Shown here in pieces: positions 8,493-17,087 of a stretch of DNA of 64,000 nucleotides. Each line of letters starts with the position of its first letter. Position 1 is the first letter of the stretch. Origin of the DNA: an uncultured Clostridia bacterium (GTDB lineage Bacteria; Bacillota; Clostridia; Oscillospirales; Acutalibacteraceae); contig CALZID010000005.1 of assembly GCA_945787805.1 (NCBI GenBank), positions 61,381-125,380 of the forward strand, in the 5' to 3' direction. The translations under genes were made by a program, and so were the position numbers. The notes below the pieces were generated by a model. The model did not search any database. It was given only the letters and a program-made list of their open reading frames with translations, and had not been told where the DNA came from.

Positions 8493-9779
8493 ATGCTTTT
8501 CTCAAAGAAACCCATACCAAAAAGATACGGATATTATAAAATTCCAATGGTGGATTTGAGCGTGAAACCGCAAAACATATCCGACGAGTTAAAATATCTT
8601 TTTGAATATACGGTGGTCGATGACAGTGCCGGCTATTTAGGGCATCCCGATTCTGTGCTTTTAAATAACGGCGATATTCTCACTTTTTATCCAAAGGGAC
8701 ACGGTAAAGGCGCAGTGCTTTCAAAAATCAGCGATAACGGCGGAATTTCTTATGATAAAGAAATTGAAAATCCGCCTGTATCTTGGGAAAAATCTCTTGA
8801 AACTCCAACAGTTTACCGTTTGCAGTTTACAAACGGAGAAGAAAAACTCATTTTAATTTCCGCCAACTCAAAATGGCAGGGTATGTCAACCCCCGGGGGA
8901 TTTAACACTTCAATCTCTCTTGATGAAGGTAAAACTTGGACGGAGTTTAAAAGAGTTTGGGATAATGACAGCGAAATGCCCATTATACCCATTGTCGCAA
9001 TGGCTTCGCTAACCCGCCTGAAAGAAAACGGCGAGTTCGTTGATAAATGGATGGGTATCTTCCATGACGGCAAATTTGTAAATTACAAAACCATTCTCAC
9101 TTTCGATGAAAACGGAGATTTCAGCTGGTCAAAACCCGAACCCTATCTTAAAGAATACCGTGACATTGAAACTTATGCGGGTATCTGCGAAGTTGAGTGT
9201 ATCCGTTCAGAAGGCGGCAAAGGCGATGAGCTGTGTCTTATTGCACGCTGTAACAAGAAAACTTGCACAAGTCTTCTGATATTCTCACAGGACGAAGGCA
9301 AAACCTGGTCAAGACCTGTTGAAGCACCTTTTGCGCTTAACGGTGAGAGACATAAAGCAGAATATACAGACGACGGCAGATTATTCATCACATTCCGTTC
9401 AATTGAGCGTGACCGTAAACGGGTTCGCAAAATGAGAAAACTGGGCGGTGAAATGAATTGGTATTCCGAAGGCTGGGTAGCTTGGGTTGGCACTTATGAT
9501 GACCTTAAAAACGGAACAGAGGGGCAATACAGAATTAAAATTGCCCACACATATTTGCCCCATCAAAAAGAGTCTTCAATTGTTGCAAATGCAGATACCG
9601 GTTATTGCGGAAATGTAGTTTTACCGGACGGTACAATTGTCACTTCGTCCTATGGCATTTTCTCGCCCGAAGAAAAGGACAGCGGAACATATAACACCGA
9701 TAAGGGCAGACAAAAACGCAAAACATTTATTGTTTCAAAGCGTATCAATCTTAAAGATGTTGAGAAGTTAATAAAATAA
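8493..9779 (+). CDS. Sialidase-like BNR/Asp-box glycosidase, cytosolic
   Basis: A 428-residue six-bladed propeller-type protein. Three Asp-box motifs are visible: SDNGGISY (80-87), SLDEGKTW (142-149) and SQDEGKTW (265-272). These are typical of GH33 sialidases and related BNR proteins. There is no signal peptide, so it should act inside the cell on imported sialosides or other sugars. Pairing with the ROK kinase (2-base gap, one operon) supports a sugar-catabolic role. The Arg triad and Tyr/Glu nucleophile of true sialidases could not be placed with certainty, so the exact substrate is open. It ends 1 base before the convergent DUF4363 stop, without a visible terminator. Confidence 0.72.
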   Translation: MLFSKKPIPKRYGYYKIPMVDLSVKPQNISDELKYLFEYTVVDDSAGYLGHPDSVLLNNGDILTFYPKGHGKGAVLSKISDNGGISYDKEIENPPVSWEKSLETPTVYRLQFTNGEEKLILISANSKWQGMSTPGGFNTSISLDEGKTWTEFKRVWDNDSEMPIIPIVAMASLTRLKENGEFVDKWMGIFHDGKFVNYKTILTFDENGDFSWSKPEPYLKEYRDIETYAGICEVECIRSEGGKGDELCLIARCNKKTCTSLLIFSQDEGKTWSRPVEAPFALNGERHKAEYTDDGRLFITFRSIERDRKRVRKMRKLGGEMNWYSEGWVAWVGTYDDLKNGTEGQYRIKIAHTYLPHQKESSIVANADTGYCGNVVLPDGTIVTSSYGIFSPEEKDSGTYNTDKGRQKRKTFIVSKRINLKDVEKLIK

Positions 9780-9780
9780 A

Positions 9781-10161
9781 TTAAAAAATATTACTGATTA
9801 AAGGTTTTTCGTTGCGAATTAAATGGCTAATTTCGTCCATTGCCAAATCAGCTTGTTGTTCAAGCCTTTCCATATTGCCTTGCTTGGCATATACGGAAAG
9901 GCTTTTTATTATCTCTTCAAGCTTATCCGTTTCTTCGTGACGGATAAAACTTTCTATAAGGCCATGCACATCTTCCCAAAGTGTTTCTGTTTTTTCTGCT
10001 TGCTCAATGGCTGACTGCAGGTCATTCTGCCGAGCAATACTGCAAATATTTTCAAGTTGATTTTGTAGTTTATCACAGGCATTATCAACTGAAAAATAAC
10101 CGCAAAATGCAATGGCAAAAGCAATACCGAGAGCACCGATGGCAAGAATAATTCTTTTCAT
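9781..10161 (-). CDS. DUF4363-type small membrane-anchored protein
   Basis: A 126-residue protein with one N-terminal hydrophobic segment (IILAIGALGIAFAIAFCGYF) followed by a helical, charged extracytoplasmic part. It fits the DUF4363 family, which in Clostridia commonly sits next to DUF421/YetF genes. Its ATG overlaps the stop of the upstream DUF421 gene by 4 bases (ATGA), so the two are translationally coupled. Function unknown. Confidence 0.7.
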   Translation of the reverse strand: MKRIILAIGALGIAFAIAFCGYFSVDNACDKLQNQLENICSIARQNDLQSAIEQAEKTETLWEDVHGLIESFIRHEETDKLEEIIKSLSVYAKQGNMERLEQQADLAMDEISHLIRNEKPLISNIF

Positions 10162-10832
10162 ACTTTTCCCTTTCTGATAATTGTATGGTTACCTGCCGAG
10201 TCAACAGTCATAAGCAATATGTCTTTTATTTGAATACTGTTTTTTTTAGCAATTCTTTCAACTTTACTAACTGTCATATTGCAGATTTTGAAATCTTGTT
10301 CCACGATTTTTCCGTCAATAACAACAGGGCATTTATACCCTTGCGGCTCAGTTTGTAATTTAAAGTCATCCCGTGTAACCGTGTCATATTCAGGCTTTAA
10401 AAGCACGCTTAATTGTCCGTTAGTTTCAACAATGGCATATTGCACTTGTGAAATATCAAAAATATCCTTTTGCCTTAGAGATTCAAGCAAATCGTCGAGA
10501 GTGAAGCGCAGGTCTTTTAACAGCTGTTGATTGATGTTTCCGTCATTGATAATAACAACGGGATTTCCCTGCATAAGACTGCGGAATTTAATGCTTTTCA
10601 TATTGAAAACCGATATTAAAATTTCAAATCCCACAAGCAGAAGAATGGGTATAATTGTGTTTACAAGGGGAATATCGGTATCTTGAATGGGAATTGAAAT
10701 AATCTGCGAAATCAAAAGAGTTACAACTAAGTCGGAGGGCTGCAATTCACCGATTTGCCTTTTACCCATAACACGAATACTTGCGATTGCAAAAACATAT
10801 AAAATCACAGTTCGAATTAAAGTTACAAACAT
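10158..10832 (-). CDS. DUF421 (YetF-family) membrane protein
   Basis: A 224-residue protein with three N-terminal membrane helices and the family signature RVMGKRQIGELQPSDLVVTLLIS, followed by a cytosolic YetF domain (GNPVVIINDGNINQQLLKDLRFTLDDLLESLRQ). B. subtilis relatives (YetF, YdfS, YrbG) have been linked to spore-envelope or germination-related membrane proteins; the precise function is not settled. It is coupled to the DUF4363 gene and divergent from the germinant receptor operon. Confidence 0.88.
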   Translation of the reverse strand: MFVTLIRTVILYVFAIASIRVMGKRQIGELQPSDLVVTLLISQIISIPIQDTDIPLVNTIIPILLLVGFEILISVFNMKSIKFRSLMQGNPVVIINDGNINQQLLKDLRFTLDDLLESLRQKDIFDISQVQYAIVETNGQLSVLLKPEYDTVTRDDFKLQTEPQGYKCPVVIDGKIVEQDFKICNMTVSKVERIAKKNSIQIKDILLMTVDSAGNHTIIRKGKV

Positions 10833-10911
10833 ATAATCACCGTTTTTATCTTCACCATTAAATATAGTAATATTCTGTATTTATCGGTAAATGATAAGAA
10901 TGGTGATTTTT

Positions 10912-12414
10912 ATGAATTGGTTCAATAAAAAAGTTGATGAGATTACAGTAAAAGAGAGAAACGAAAAGCCTGAAAAAAAGCCCATAGATAAAGACTTGCA
11001 AAAGAATGTTGCATATATAAAACAACAATTCGGCGACGCTTTTGATGTGAAATATAGAAAATACAATGCATCGGGTAAAGAAATTATCTTTATTATGGTT
11101 GACGGAATGTGTAATAATCTTCTTGCAACAGAGCAAGTAATTTTGCCCATAATCGAAGCGGATTTTACAGACGAAAAAGGGGATAAACTAATACATTCCG
11201 CCGCCGACAGAGTTTCGGCAAGCATTGATAAAGCAATTACAAACGACCTTGATGAAGCAATTCGTGAAGCGATTTACGGAAGTATCATAATGCTGACGGA
11301 AGAAGCGCAGTTCGCAGTAATGTTCGGCGTGCAGGGCTTTCCGAAAAGGTCCGTTGACGAGCCGAGTACAGAAATGCAAGAGAGAGGCTCAAGAGAATCC
11401 TTTGTTGAAAGCTTCAAAGATAATGTAACAATGATTAGAAGAAGAGTCAGAAACCCCGTCTTTAAAACACAGATTGTGGAAGTGGGCAATACCACCAAAA
11501 CAAAGGTCTGTGTTTGCTATATGTCGGACCGAGTTGAAAGAAAAATTCTTGAAGAAGTAATTGAACGGTTAAAGAATTGCACAATTGATACAGTGCTGGG
11601 CGGTGGCTATCTGCAATCGTTTTTAGATACAAAGCAGCCGTCGCTTTTCAGCGGTGTGGGATTTACCGAAAGGCCCGATGTATTAACTGCCAAAATCAGT
11701 GAAGGGAAAGTCTGCATTATCGTTGACGGTACACCAAATGCGTTAATTGTACCGTATCTTTTTGTTGAACATTTTCATTCCCTTGATGACTATCTCAAAC
11801 GGCCTTATTATGCAACCTTTATCAGAGTGTTAAAAATTGCGGCATTTCTGTTAAGTGTGTTTTTACCGGGACTTTATGTGGCGGTGTGCACTTTTCATCA
11901 GGAGATTATTCCCGAAACAATGGTATTTGCTATAACGGGACAGGAAAGCCGAACGCCCTTGCCCGTAATGTTTGAAGCATTTTTTATTCATTTGATATAT
12001 GAGATTGTCCGTGAAGCGGGACTGCGAATGCCAAAATCAGTGGGACACGCCATTTCAATTGTGGGTGCGTTAGTTATCGGTGATTCTGCGGTTACTGCAG
12101 GTATTATCTCTGCCCCCATGCTGATTATTGTCGGGCTCACCGCTGTTAGCTCATTCGTTGTTTCAACTCTCTATGAGCCGGTTGCGGTTATGCGGTTTGC
12201 ATTTATAATAATCGGCGGATTTTCGGGGCTTTACGGAATTATGATGGGCTTTGCCGCAGTGCTTGTAAATGCCGCCGCAATCAACCCTTACGGCGTACCT
12301 TTCACTTCACCTTTGTCGCCTACAAAAATCGGTGCTTGGCGCGACCTTATTGTGCGGGAAGATTGGAGAAAAATGGGCAAGAGAAAAATGCTTGTTCAAA
12401 AATTGGAGAAATAA
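10912..12414 (+). CDS. Spore germination protein, GerA/SpoVAF family (A subunit)
   Basis: Subunit A of a nutrient germinant receptor, about 500 residues. It has a large soluble N-terminal domain followed by about five membrane helices. Family landmarks are FTERPD, DGTPNALIVPYLFVEHFHS, DDYLKRPYYATFIR and the terminal INPYGVPFTSPLSP. Start 10912 (M of MNWFNKK) is preferred because GGTGAT lies just upstream; the earlier in-frame ATGs have no ribosome site. The B and C subunits follow immediately, so a full receptor can be made. A SpoVAF-like role is an alternative for this subunit, but the presence of B and C favours a receptor. Confidence 0.93.
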   Translation: MNWFNKKVDEITVKERNEKPEKKPIDKDLQKNVAYIKQQFGDAFDVKYRKYNASGKEIIFIMVDGMCNNLLATEQVILPIIEADFTDEKGDKLIHSAADRVSASIDKAITNDLDEAIREAIYGSIIMLTEEAQFAVMFGVQGFPKRSVDEPSTEMQERGSRESFVESFKDNVTMIRRRVRNPVFKTQIVEVGNTTKTKVCVCYMSDRVERKILEEVIERLKNCTIDTVLGGGYLQSFLDTKQPSLFSGVGFTERPDVLTAKISEGKVCIIVDGTPNALIVPYLFVEHFHSLDDYLKRPYYATFIRVLKIAAFLLSVFLPGLYVAVCTFHQEIIPETMVFAITGQESRTPLPVMFEAFFIHLIYEIVREAGLRMPKSVGHAISIVGALVIGDSAVTAGIISAPMLIIVGLTAVSSFVVSTLYEPVAVMRFAFIIIGGFSGLYGIMMGFAAVLVNAAAINPYGVPFTSPLSPTKIGAWRDLIVREDWRKMGKRKMLVQKLEK

Positions 12415-12415
12415 T

Positions 12416-13504
12416 ATGCAAAATGAAAAATTGAGTGCATTTCAGTTCTTTACCATGCTGTTTATCAGCCGAACACTCACAACAGTCACGTATCTTTCCT
12501 CATATACAAAAGATATAAGGCTTTCAGATATGTTAGTGCAACCCATATTCAGAATAATAATAGGCACATTGATAATGATTCCCGTATATCTCATTTACAA
12601 AAAGCAGAATACCGCCGATGTTTTGAGTATTGCAAGGTCAAAATCAAAGATAATTTCAACTCCTATTGTAATATGCTATGTTTTCACTTTTTTCTATTTT
12701 ACGGTGATGACCGTAGCAAGACTTGATGTTTTTGCAGGGACAGTTGTATTTCCCGAAACCGATGTGAAGTTTATGATTATCTTTGCCGTATTACTGTGTG
12801 CTTACGGTGCGTATTTAGGCTTTGAAGCCTTGGGACGAAGCGCAGTGCTTTCGGCAATTTTAGTGGTACCCGTATTGGTTTTTATTATGGCAACACTAAC
12901 AAAAAAGGCGGATTTACTGAATTTAACTCCCGTGTTTTATAACGGAGTAATGCCTGTTATAAAAACCGCAGTCGATTCCGTGGGGCAAACGGTTGAATAC
13001 GGAATAATTGCCGTCTGCTTGCCAAAGGTGTCGGGAAACATCAAAAAAGGCTTTTTCGTTTGGCTGATTTTACAGACGGTTTTGATGGCGATAATGTTCT
13101 TTTTCGCCGCAACGGTTATGGGGAATTTTGCATCAACGCAGCTTTTTCCGTTCCACACTCTCTCAAGCATTGCGGAATTTTCCATATTCGACCGTCTTGA
13201 CGCAATAATCACAAGCGTCTGGATTCTTTGCGCATTTATTAAAGCGGGGCTTCTCATATATCTTCAAGCAGACATTTTGCACAGAACATTTATAAAAATA
13301 AAAAAAGAATATTTGATTGTGGGCACAGCAATAGTAACAATAATTGCAAATTTGATTATTTCAAGTGAATTCAGCCGTTTTGCATTTGTCGATAATTCGG
13401 TGATAAAAATTATTCTTACAGGTGTTACGGCATTTGTAATTCCCTTGGGTGTTTTAATTTTTGGCAGAAAGGGGCAAGTAAAGAAGTGCGAAAAGCAACA
13501 GTAG
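12416..13504 (+). CDS. Germinant receptor B subunit (GerAB/spore permease family)
   Basis: A 362-residue integral membrane protein of the GerAB branch of the APC superfamily, expected to bind the germinant in the inner spore membrane. About ten hydrophobic segments are visible, beginning with LSAFQFFTMLFISRTLTTVTYL. The start at 12416 follows the gerA stop by 1 base, with TTGGAG a few bases upstream. The last 19 bases overlap the gerC-type gene. Longer forms starting inside gerA lack a ribosome site. Confidence 0.9.
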   Translation: MQNEKLSAFQFFTMLFISRTLTTVTYLSSYTKDIRLSDMLVQPIFRIIIGTLIMIPVYLIYKKQNTADVLSIARSKSKIISTPIVICYVFTFFYFTVMTVARLDVFAGTVVFPETDVKFMIIFAVLLCAYGAYLGFEALGRSAVLSAILVVPVLVFIMATLTKKADLLNLTPVFYNGVMPVIKTAVDSVGQTVEYGIIAVCLPKVSGNIKKGFFVWLILQTVLMAIMFFFAATVMGNFASTQLFPFHTLSSIAEFSIFDRLDAIITSVWILCAFIKAGLLIYLQADILHRTFIKIKKEYLIVGTAIVTIIANLIISSEFSRFAFVDNSVIKIILTGVTAFVIPLGVLIFGRKGQVKKCEKQQ

Positions 13505-14637
13505 TTTTAGTTGTTTTGATAATTGCGGTTTTCGGCTTTAACGAAAAAGAAATCTATAAAAAAGACATAAGAAACCGCCTTGTAATTCAGGGTATCGGCA
13601 TTGACCTTGAAAAAGACGATTCTTACACTGTCACATTACAGACAATTGACACAAATGCGCAGTCCGCCACATCTGCCGAAGGTGCGTCACAGCCACCGAT
13701 TAAAACCTATAAGGTCAGCGGTGACACTATCTATACAACAATTAAAAGCGTTACGGAAATTGAGGGAAAAATCCCTTTATACTCTCAAAACAGAATAATT
13801 ATTCTCGGCAAAAGTATAACGGAAGAAAAAATGGACGATGTGATAGATTTTTTTGTCCGTGATGTTGAAAACAGCGCATCGATTTATATTGCTGCGGCAG
13901 AAAACAGTGCGTCGGAAATTCTTGAAGCCAAGAACGGTGAAGAATATGTCAGCGCAAGAAGCATAGAAACGGGTATAAAGGCCTGTGAATATGACGCTCG
14001 AATTTTCGGCACTCAGCTTTATGAGCTCATAAGCAGATACAACTCGGGGTCAAAAGACTTTGCCTTGCCAATGCTCTCGGTTGCGGAAAAAGGCGGAAAA
14101 ACAGGTGTTGAAATAATCGGTACCGCAATATTTAACAATACCCGTTTTCGTGAATATATGTCAAAGGACGATACGGTTTATCTGAATTTTTTATCCGATA
14201 AGGTCTATAACGCCGCAATCTCTTTTATCGGACAGAACGATAAAAAAATTTCTCTCAATGTGGTAGATTCAAAAACAGAACGAAAATTAAAATTTGAAAA
14301 CGGAAAGCCCACATTCAAGATAAATGTAAAAATAAAAGCGGATATTGCAGAAATCAACGGGGGAGTGTCGCAAACAATGACAAAAGAAGATATGGAAAAA
14401 ATCAAAGCGTCCGCCGAGCAATATATCTATAAACAAATTACCGAAACAAGAAAGCTTTTATATGAGCAATATGAGAGTGACGCTTGCGGATATGTCAGAC
14501 TTTTATATATATTAAAGCCGTCATTTTACAGAGAAAATGAAAAAAATATCGACTCCGTAATGCGTGACAGCATTTATGAAGTCGATATAGATTTAAAAAT
14601 CCGCCGTGTAGGGCATGAGTTCATTGAAATGTTTTAA
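13486..14637 (+). CDS. Germinant receptor C subunit (Ger(x)C family), no lipobox
   Basis: A 383-residue Ger(x)C protein: N-terminal hydrophobic segment, then NRLVIQGIGIDLEKD and YTVTLQTI typical of the family, a middle domain and a C-terminal domain with DACGYVRLLYILKP. Starts at GTG 13486 with AAAGGGG ~9 bases upstream, overlapping gerB by 19 bases. Normal GerC subunits are lipoproteins with a GC motif right after the signal; here the segment reads VVLIIAVFGFNEKE and has no Cys, so lipid attachment appears lost and an uncleaved signal anchor is likely. It converges on the EAL gene with a 4-base overlap. Confidence 0.85.
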   Translation: MRKATVVLVVLIIAVFGFNEKEIYKKDIRNRLVIQGIGIDLEKDDSYTVTLQTIDTNAQSATSAEGASQPPIKTYKVSGDTIYTTIKSVTEIEGKIPLYSQNRIIILGKSITEEKMDDVIDFFVRDVENSASIYIAAAENSASEILEAKNGEEYVSARSIETGIKACEYDARIFGTQLYELISRYNSGSKDFALPMLSVAEKGGKTGVEIIGTAIFNNTRFREYMSKDDTVYLNFLSDKVYNAAISFIGQNDKKISLNVVDSKTERKLKFENGKPTFKINVKIKADIAEINGGVSQTMTKEDMEKIKASAEQYIYKQITETRKLLYEQYESDACGYVRLLYILKPSFYRENEKNIDSVMRDSIYEVDIDLKIRRVGHEFIEMF

Positions 14638-16874
14638 TTCTGTGAATCACCCGTAAGCATTTCACAAAGGGTATCAAAGCCTACCGGCTTGCTGAAATAA
14701 TAGCCCTGAACGAAATGACAGCCCTGCTCTTTAACAAATTCATATTGTTCCTTTGTCTCTACGCCTTCTGCAATAAGAGTCATACCCAGCTTCTTTGCCA
14801 TTGTCGTAATACACTCGATAATGCTTCGCGCATTAGGATTTTGATAGTCGTCAATAAAGCTCTTGTCAAGCTTCAAAAAATCAATGGGCATTGATTTTAA
14901 AAGCATCAGCGAGGAATAACCCGTGCCAAAATCGTCCATCAAAATTTTAAAACCTGTTTTTCTGAGCTTTTTAATAAGCTTAATAAAACTTTTGTTATTA
15001 TCAAACAGTGTGCTTTCCGTAATTTCAAGATGAATATGAGAGATATCCGCACCCGTATCTTTGATAATATCCAGATATTTTTGTATGAATTTTGAATCGT
15101 AAAGGGATTGCTGAGAAACATTGACTGAAATGTCGATTTCTCTCAGTCCCTTTTCTTTCATTTGCTTCTGAATTTCACAGGCCTTACGGAAGGCTATACG
15201 GTCAAGCTCTTTAACAAGCCCCAAATCTTCCGCAAGGGGAATAAATTCACCGGGAGAAACAGATGTTCCGTCGGGCTTTATCCAACGCATAAGAGCTTCG
15301 GCGCCGCAAAGCTCACCGTTCGCCGTGCTGAATTGAGGTTGAAAAACAATTGATAATTTATCGCTTTCAATGGCGTGAGCAAGCTCGTCGGCGAATATCT
15401 TTCTCTGTGTAAGCTGCTCTTTAAACTTATCGTTATAGATTGAAATGAATGTATCGTTATTACCCTTAACAAGTGATTTCGCCATAACGGCACTGTTTTG
15501 CATCTGTTGAATATTGGTGTTCTTTTTCTTGATGAGATAAACGCCGATGCTTGGCGTGAGAATATAGTCGGACATTACACTTTCGTTTTGTGTAGAGCAT
15601 TTTCGGCAAAATTCTTCAAGACGGGCACGCAGCTCATCTTCGTTGCTGTAATACATAAATACTGCAAAACGGTCGGCAGCAATTCTGCCTATAAATTCAT
15701 TGTCTTTTAATATGCTCTCCCATGTTGAGTGAATAAATTTTATTGTGTTGTTGCCTTGCTCATAACCGTAATAATCGTTAATAAGTTTAAAATTATCAAG
15801 GTCCATAACGATATAAGCGGCTTTTTTACCTTTGATAAGCTGTTTTTTTACATCAACACAGAACTTTGCATAAGAGGCTTTGCCCGTTAAACTGTCTGTG
15901 TAAAGAATTTTATCAAGCTCTGCCTGTTTATGCTTTTCGGCTGAAAGAATGATATAAACAAGCATTGCAAACAATGAAAACAAGAAGAAACAAATAATAA
16001 CAACGATTGAAAGAACTGTATTTCTGCTTGCATTTACATTTTTGGTGGGCACAATTGAAAACAAATACCAGTCGTTGAAATTAAGGGGAGCATAATAAGA
16101 ATAGAACTGACTTTTCTGTGAAAAGAGCAATATGCCCGATCTACCGTTTTTTATGTCTTCTTTAACATCGTCAATTCGGGTGCCTTTATACTTTTCATCG
16201 GTTGGTATGGAGTTGAAAATATTCTTGATATTCTGATATTCTTTTTTCGGGTGCGTACTGATAATGTTGTTTCCGTCCGAATCAATAATATAAAAGAATT
16301 CGGAATTATCGAAAGAGCCTATGGTGAAATTCTGCTTGATTTCGTCAACGGTAAAAGAAAAGAAGAGAACCGAACTGATGCTGCCGTTTGCATATAAGGG
16401 ATAGTGCATAATGAACACTGCGTCACTGTCAATGCTTTCGTCTGAATTTAAACGGCTGACAGTCAGAGTACCGTTGTTAACACATTCGTTAATGTAGTCG
16501 TTATGTGCCAATGTTAAGCTCTTGTTGTCAGAAGTATAGCAAGTGCCGTCTAAAAGAGCAACACCGAAGCGTTTATACGCTATACTTGTCGGAATATCTT
16601 TAATGCTTTTTACAGCGGCTTTTGGGTCGGTTCTGGCAGCTTCGGGAATACTGTTCGCAACGCTTACAACAAAAGATGCTTGTTCTTGAAACTTAAAACC
16701 TATTGATTCTGCATTCTTTTTGGAAATTTCCACAAGCATTTTTTGATTTTGCACATCCATAACCTTTGTTATAAACATTGGCGCAACAATCAGCACAACC
16801 AATGCAAAAAGACACAAAACCGAAAAAATGATATATCGTATAAACGGCTTTTTATTTGATTTGCTTTTCTTCAT
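14634..16874 (-). CDS. Cache-type sensor with degenerate GGDEF and intact EAL domain (c-di-GMP phosphodiesterase)
   Basis: A protein of about 746 residues: TM helix near residues 13-36, extracytoplasmic Cache-like sensor domain (~40-290), second TM, GGDEF-like domain, EAL domain. The GGDEF motif reads AADRF, so cyclase activity is unlikely. The EAL domain keeps the catalytic set: GAEALMRW, ISVNVS, LEITE, MDDFGTGYSS, FLKLDKSFI and IAEGVETKEQ, so c-di-GMP hydrolysis is expected. Start 16874 is chosen because GGTGG lies ~8 bases upstream; ATG 16880 or GTG 16886 are alternatives. Monocistronic. The ligand is unknown. Confidence 0.9.
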   Translation of the reverse strand: MKKSKSNKKPFIRYIIFSVLCLFALVVLIVAPMFITKVMDVQNQKMLVEISKKNAESIGFKFQEQASFVVSVANSIPEAARTDPKAAVKSIKDIPTSIAYKRFGVALLDGTCYTSDNKSLTLAHNDYINECVNNGTLTVSRLNSDESIDSDAVFIMHYPLYANGSISSVLFFSFTVDEIKQNFTIGSFDNSEFFYIIDSDGNNIISTHPKKEYQNIKNIFNSIPTDEKYKGTRIDDVKEDIKNGRSGILLFSQKSQFYSYYAPLNFNDWYLFSIVPTKNVNASRNTVLSIVVIICFFLFSLFAMLVYIILSAEKHKQAELDKILYTDSLTGKASYAKFCVDVKKQLIKGKKAAYIVMDLDNFKLINDYYGYEQGNNTIKFIHSTWESILKDNEFIGRIAADRFAVFMYYSNEDELRARLEEFCRKCSTQNESVMSDYILTPSIGVYLIKKKNTNIQQMQNSAVMAKSLVKGNNDTFISIYNDKFKEQLTQRKIFADELAHAIESDKLSIVFQPQFSTANGELCGAEALMRWIKPDGTSVSPGEFIPLAEDLGLVKELDRIAFRKACEIQKQMKEKGLREIDISVNVSQQSLYDSKFIQKYLDIIKDTGADISHIHLEITESTLFDNNKSFIKLIKKLRKTGFKILMDDFGTGYSSLMLLKSMPIDFLKLDKSFIDDYQNPNARSIIECITTMAKKLGMTLIAEGVETKEQYEFVKEQGCHFVQGYYFSKPVGFDTLCEMLTGDSQN

Positions 16875-17021
16875 TTTCATTACCACCGTTCAATGAGTTT
16901 AATAGAACATACTCATACAAATAAAATTATAGCAGTTTGCCATAAAAAAATAAATAGTCATATTAGATAAAAGCAACAGTGAATTTTATTGCACAATAAC
17001 CAAAATATATGTTGAATTTCA

Positions 17022-17050
17022 TTGACAGTAAAACTTATTTGATGTAATAT
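17022..17050 (+). promoter_or_regulatory. Predicted promoter of the phosphoglucomutase operon
   Basis: TTGACA (17022-17027), a 17-base spacer and TAATAT (17045-17050), about 38 bases before the start codon. Confidence 0.6.
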
Positions 17051-17087
17051 TTACTATATATTACCGGATTTTACGGAGCGTGAAAAT

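Noticed and set aside
9779-9781. Terminator between sialidase and DUF4363
   Set aside because: The convergent genes are 1 base apart and no stem of useful strength is visible.
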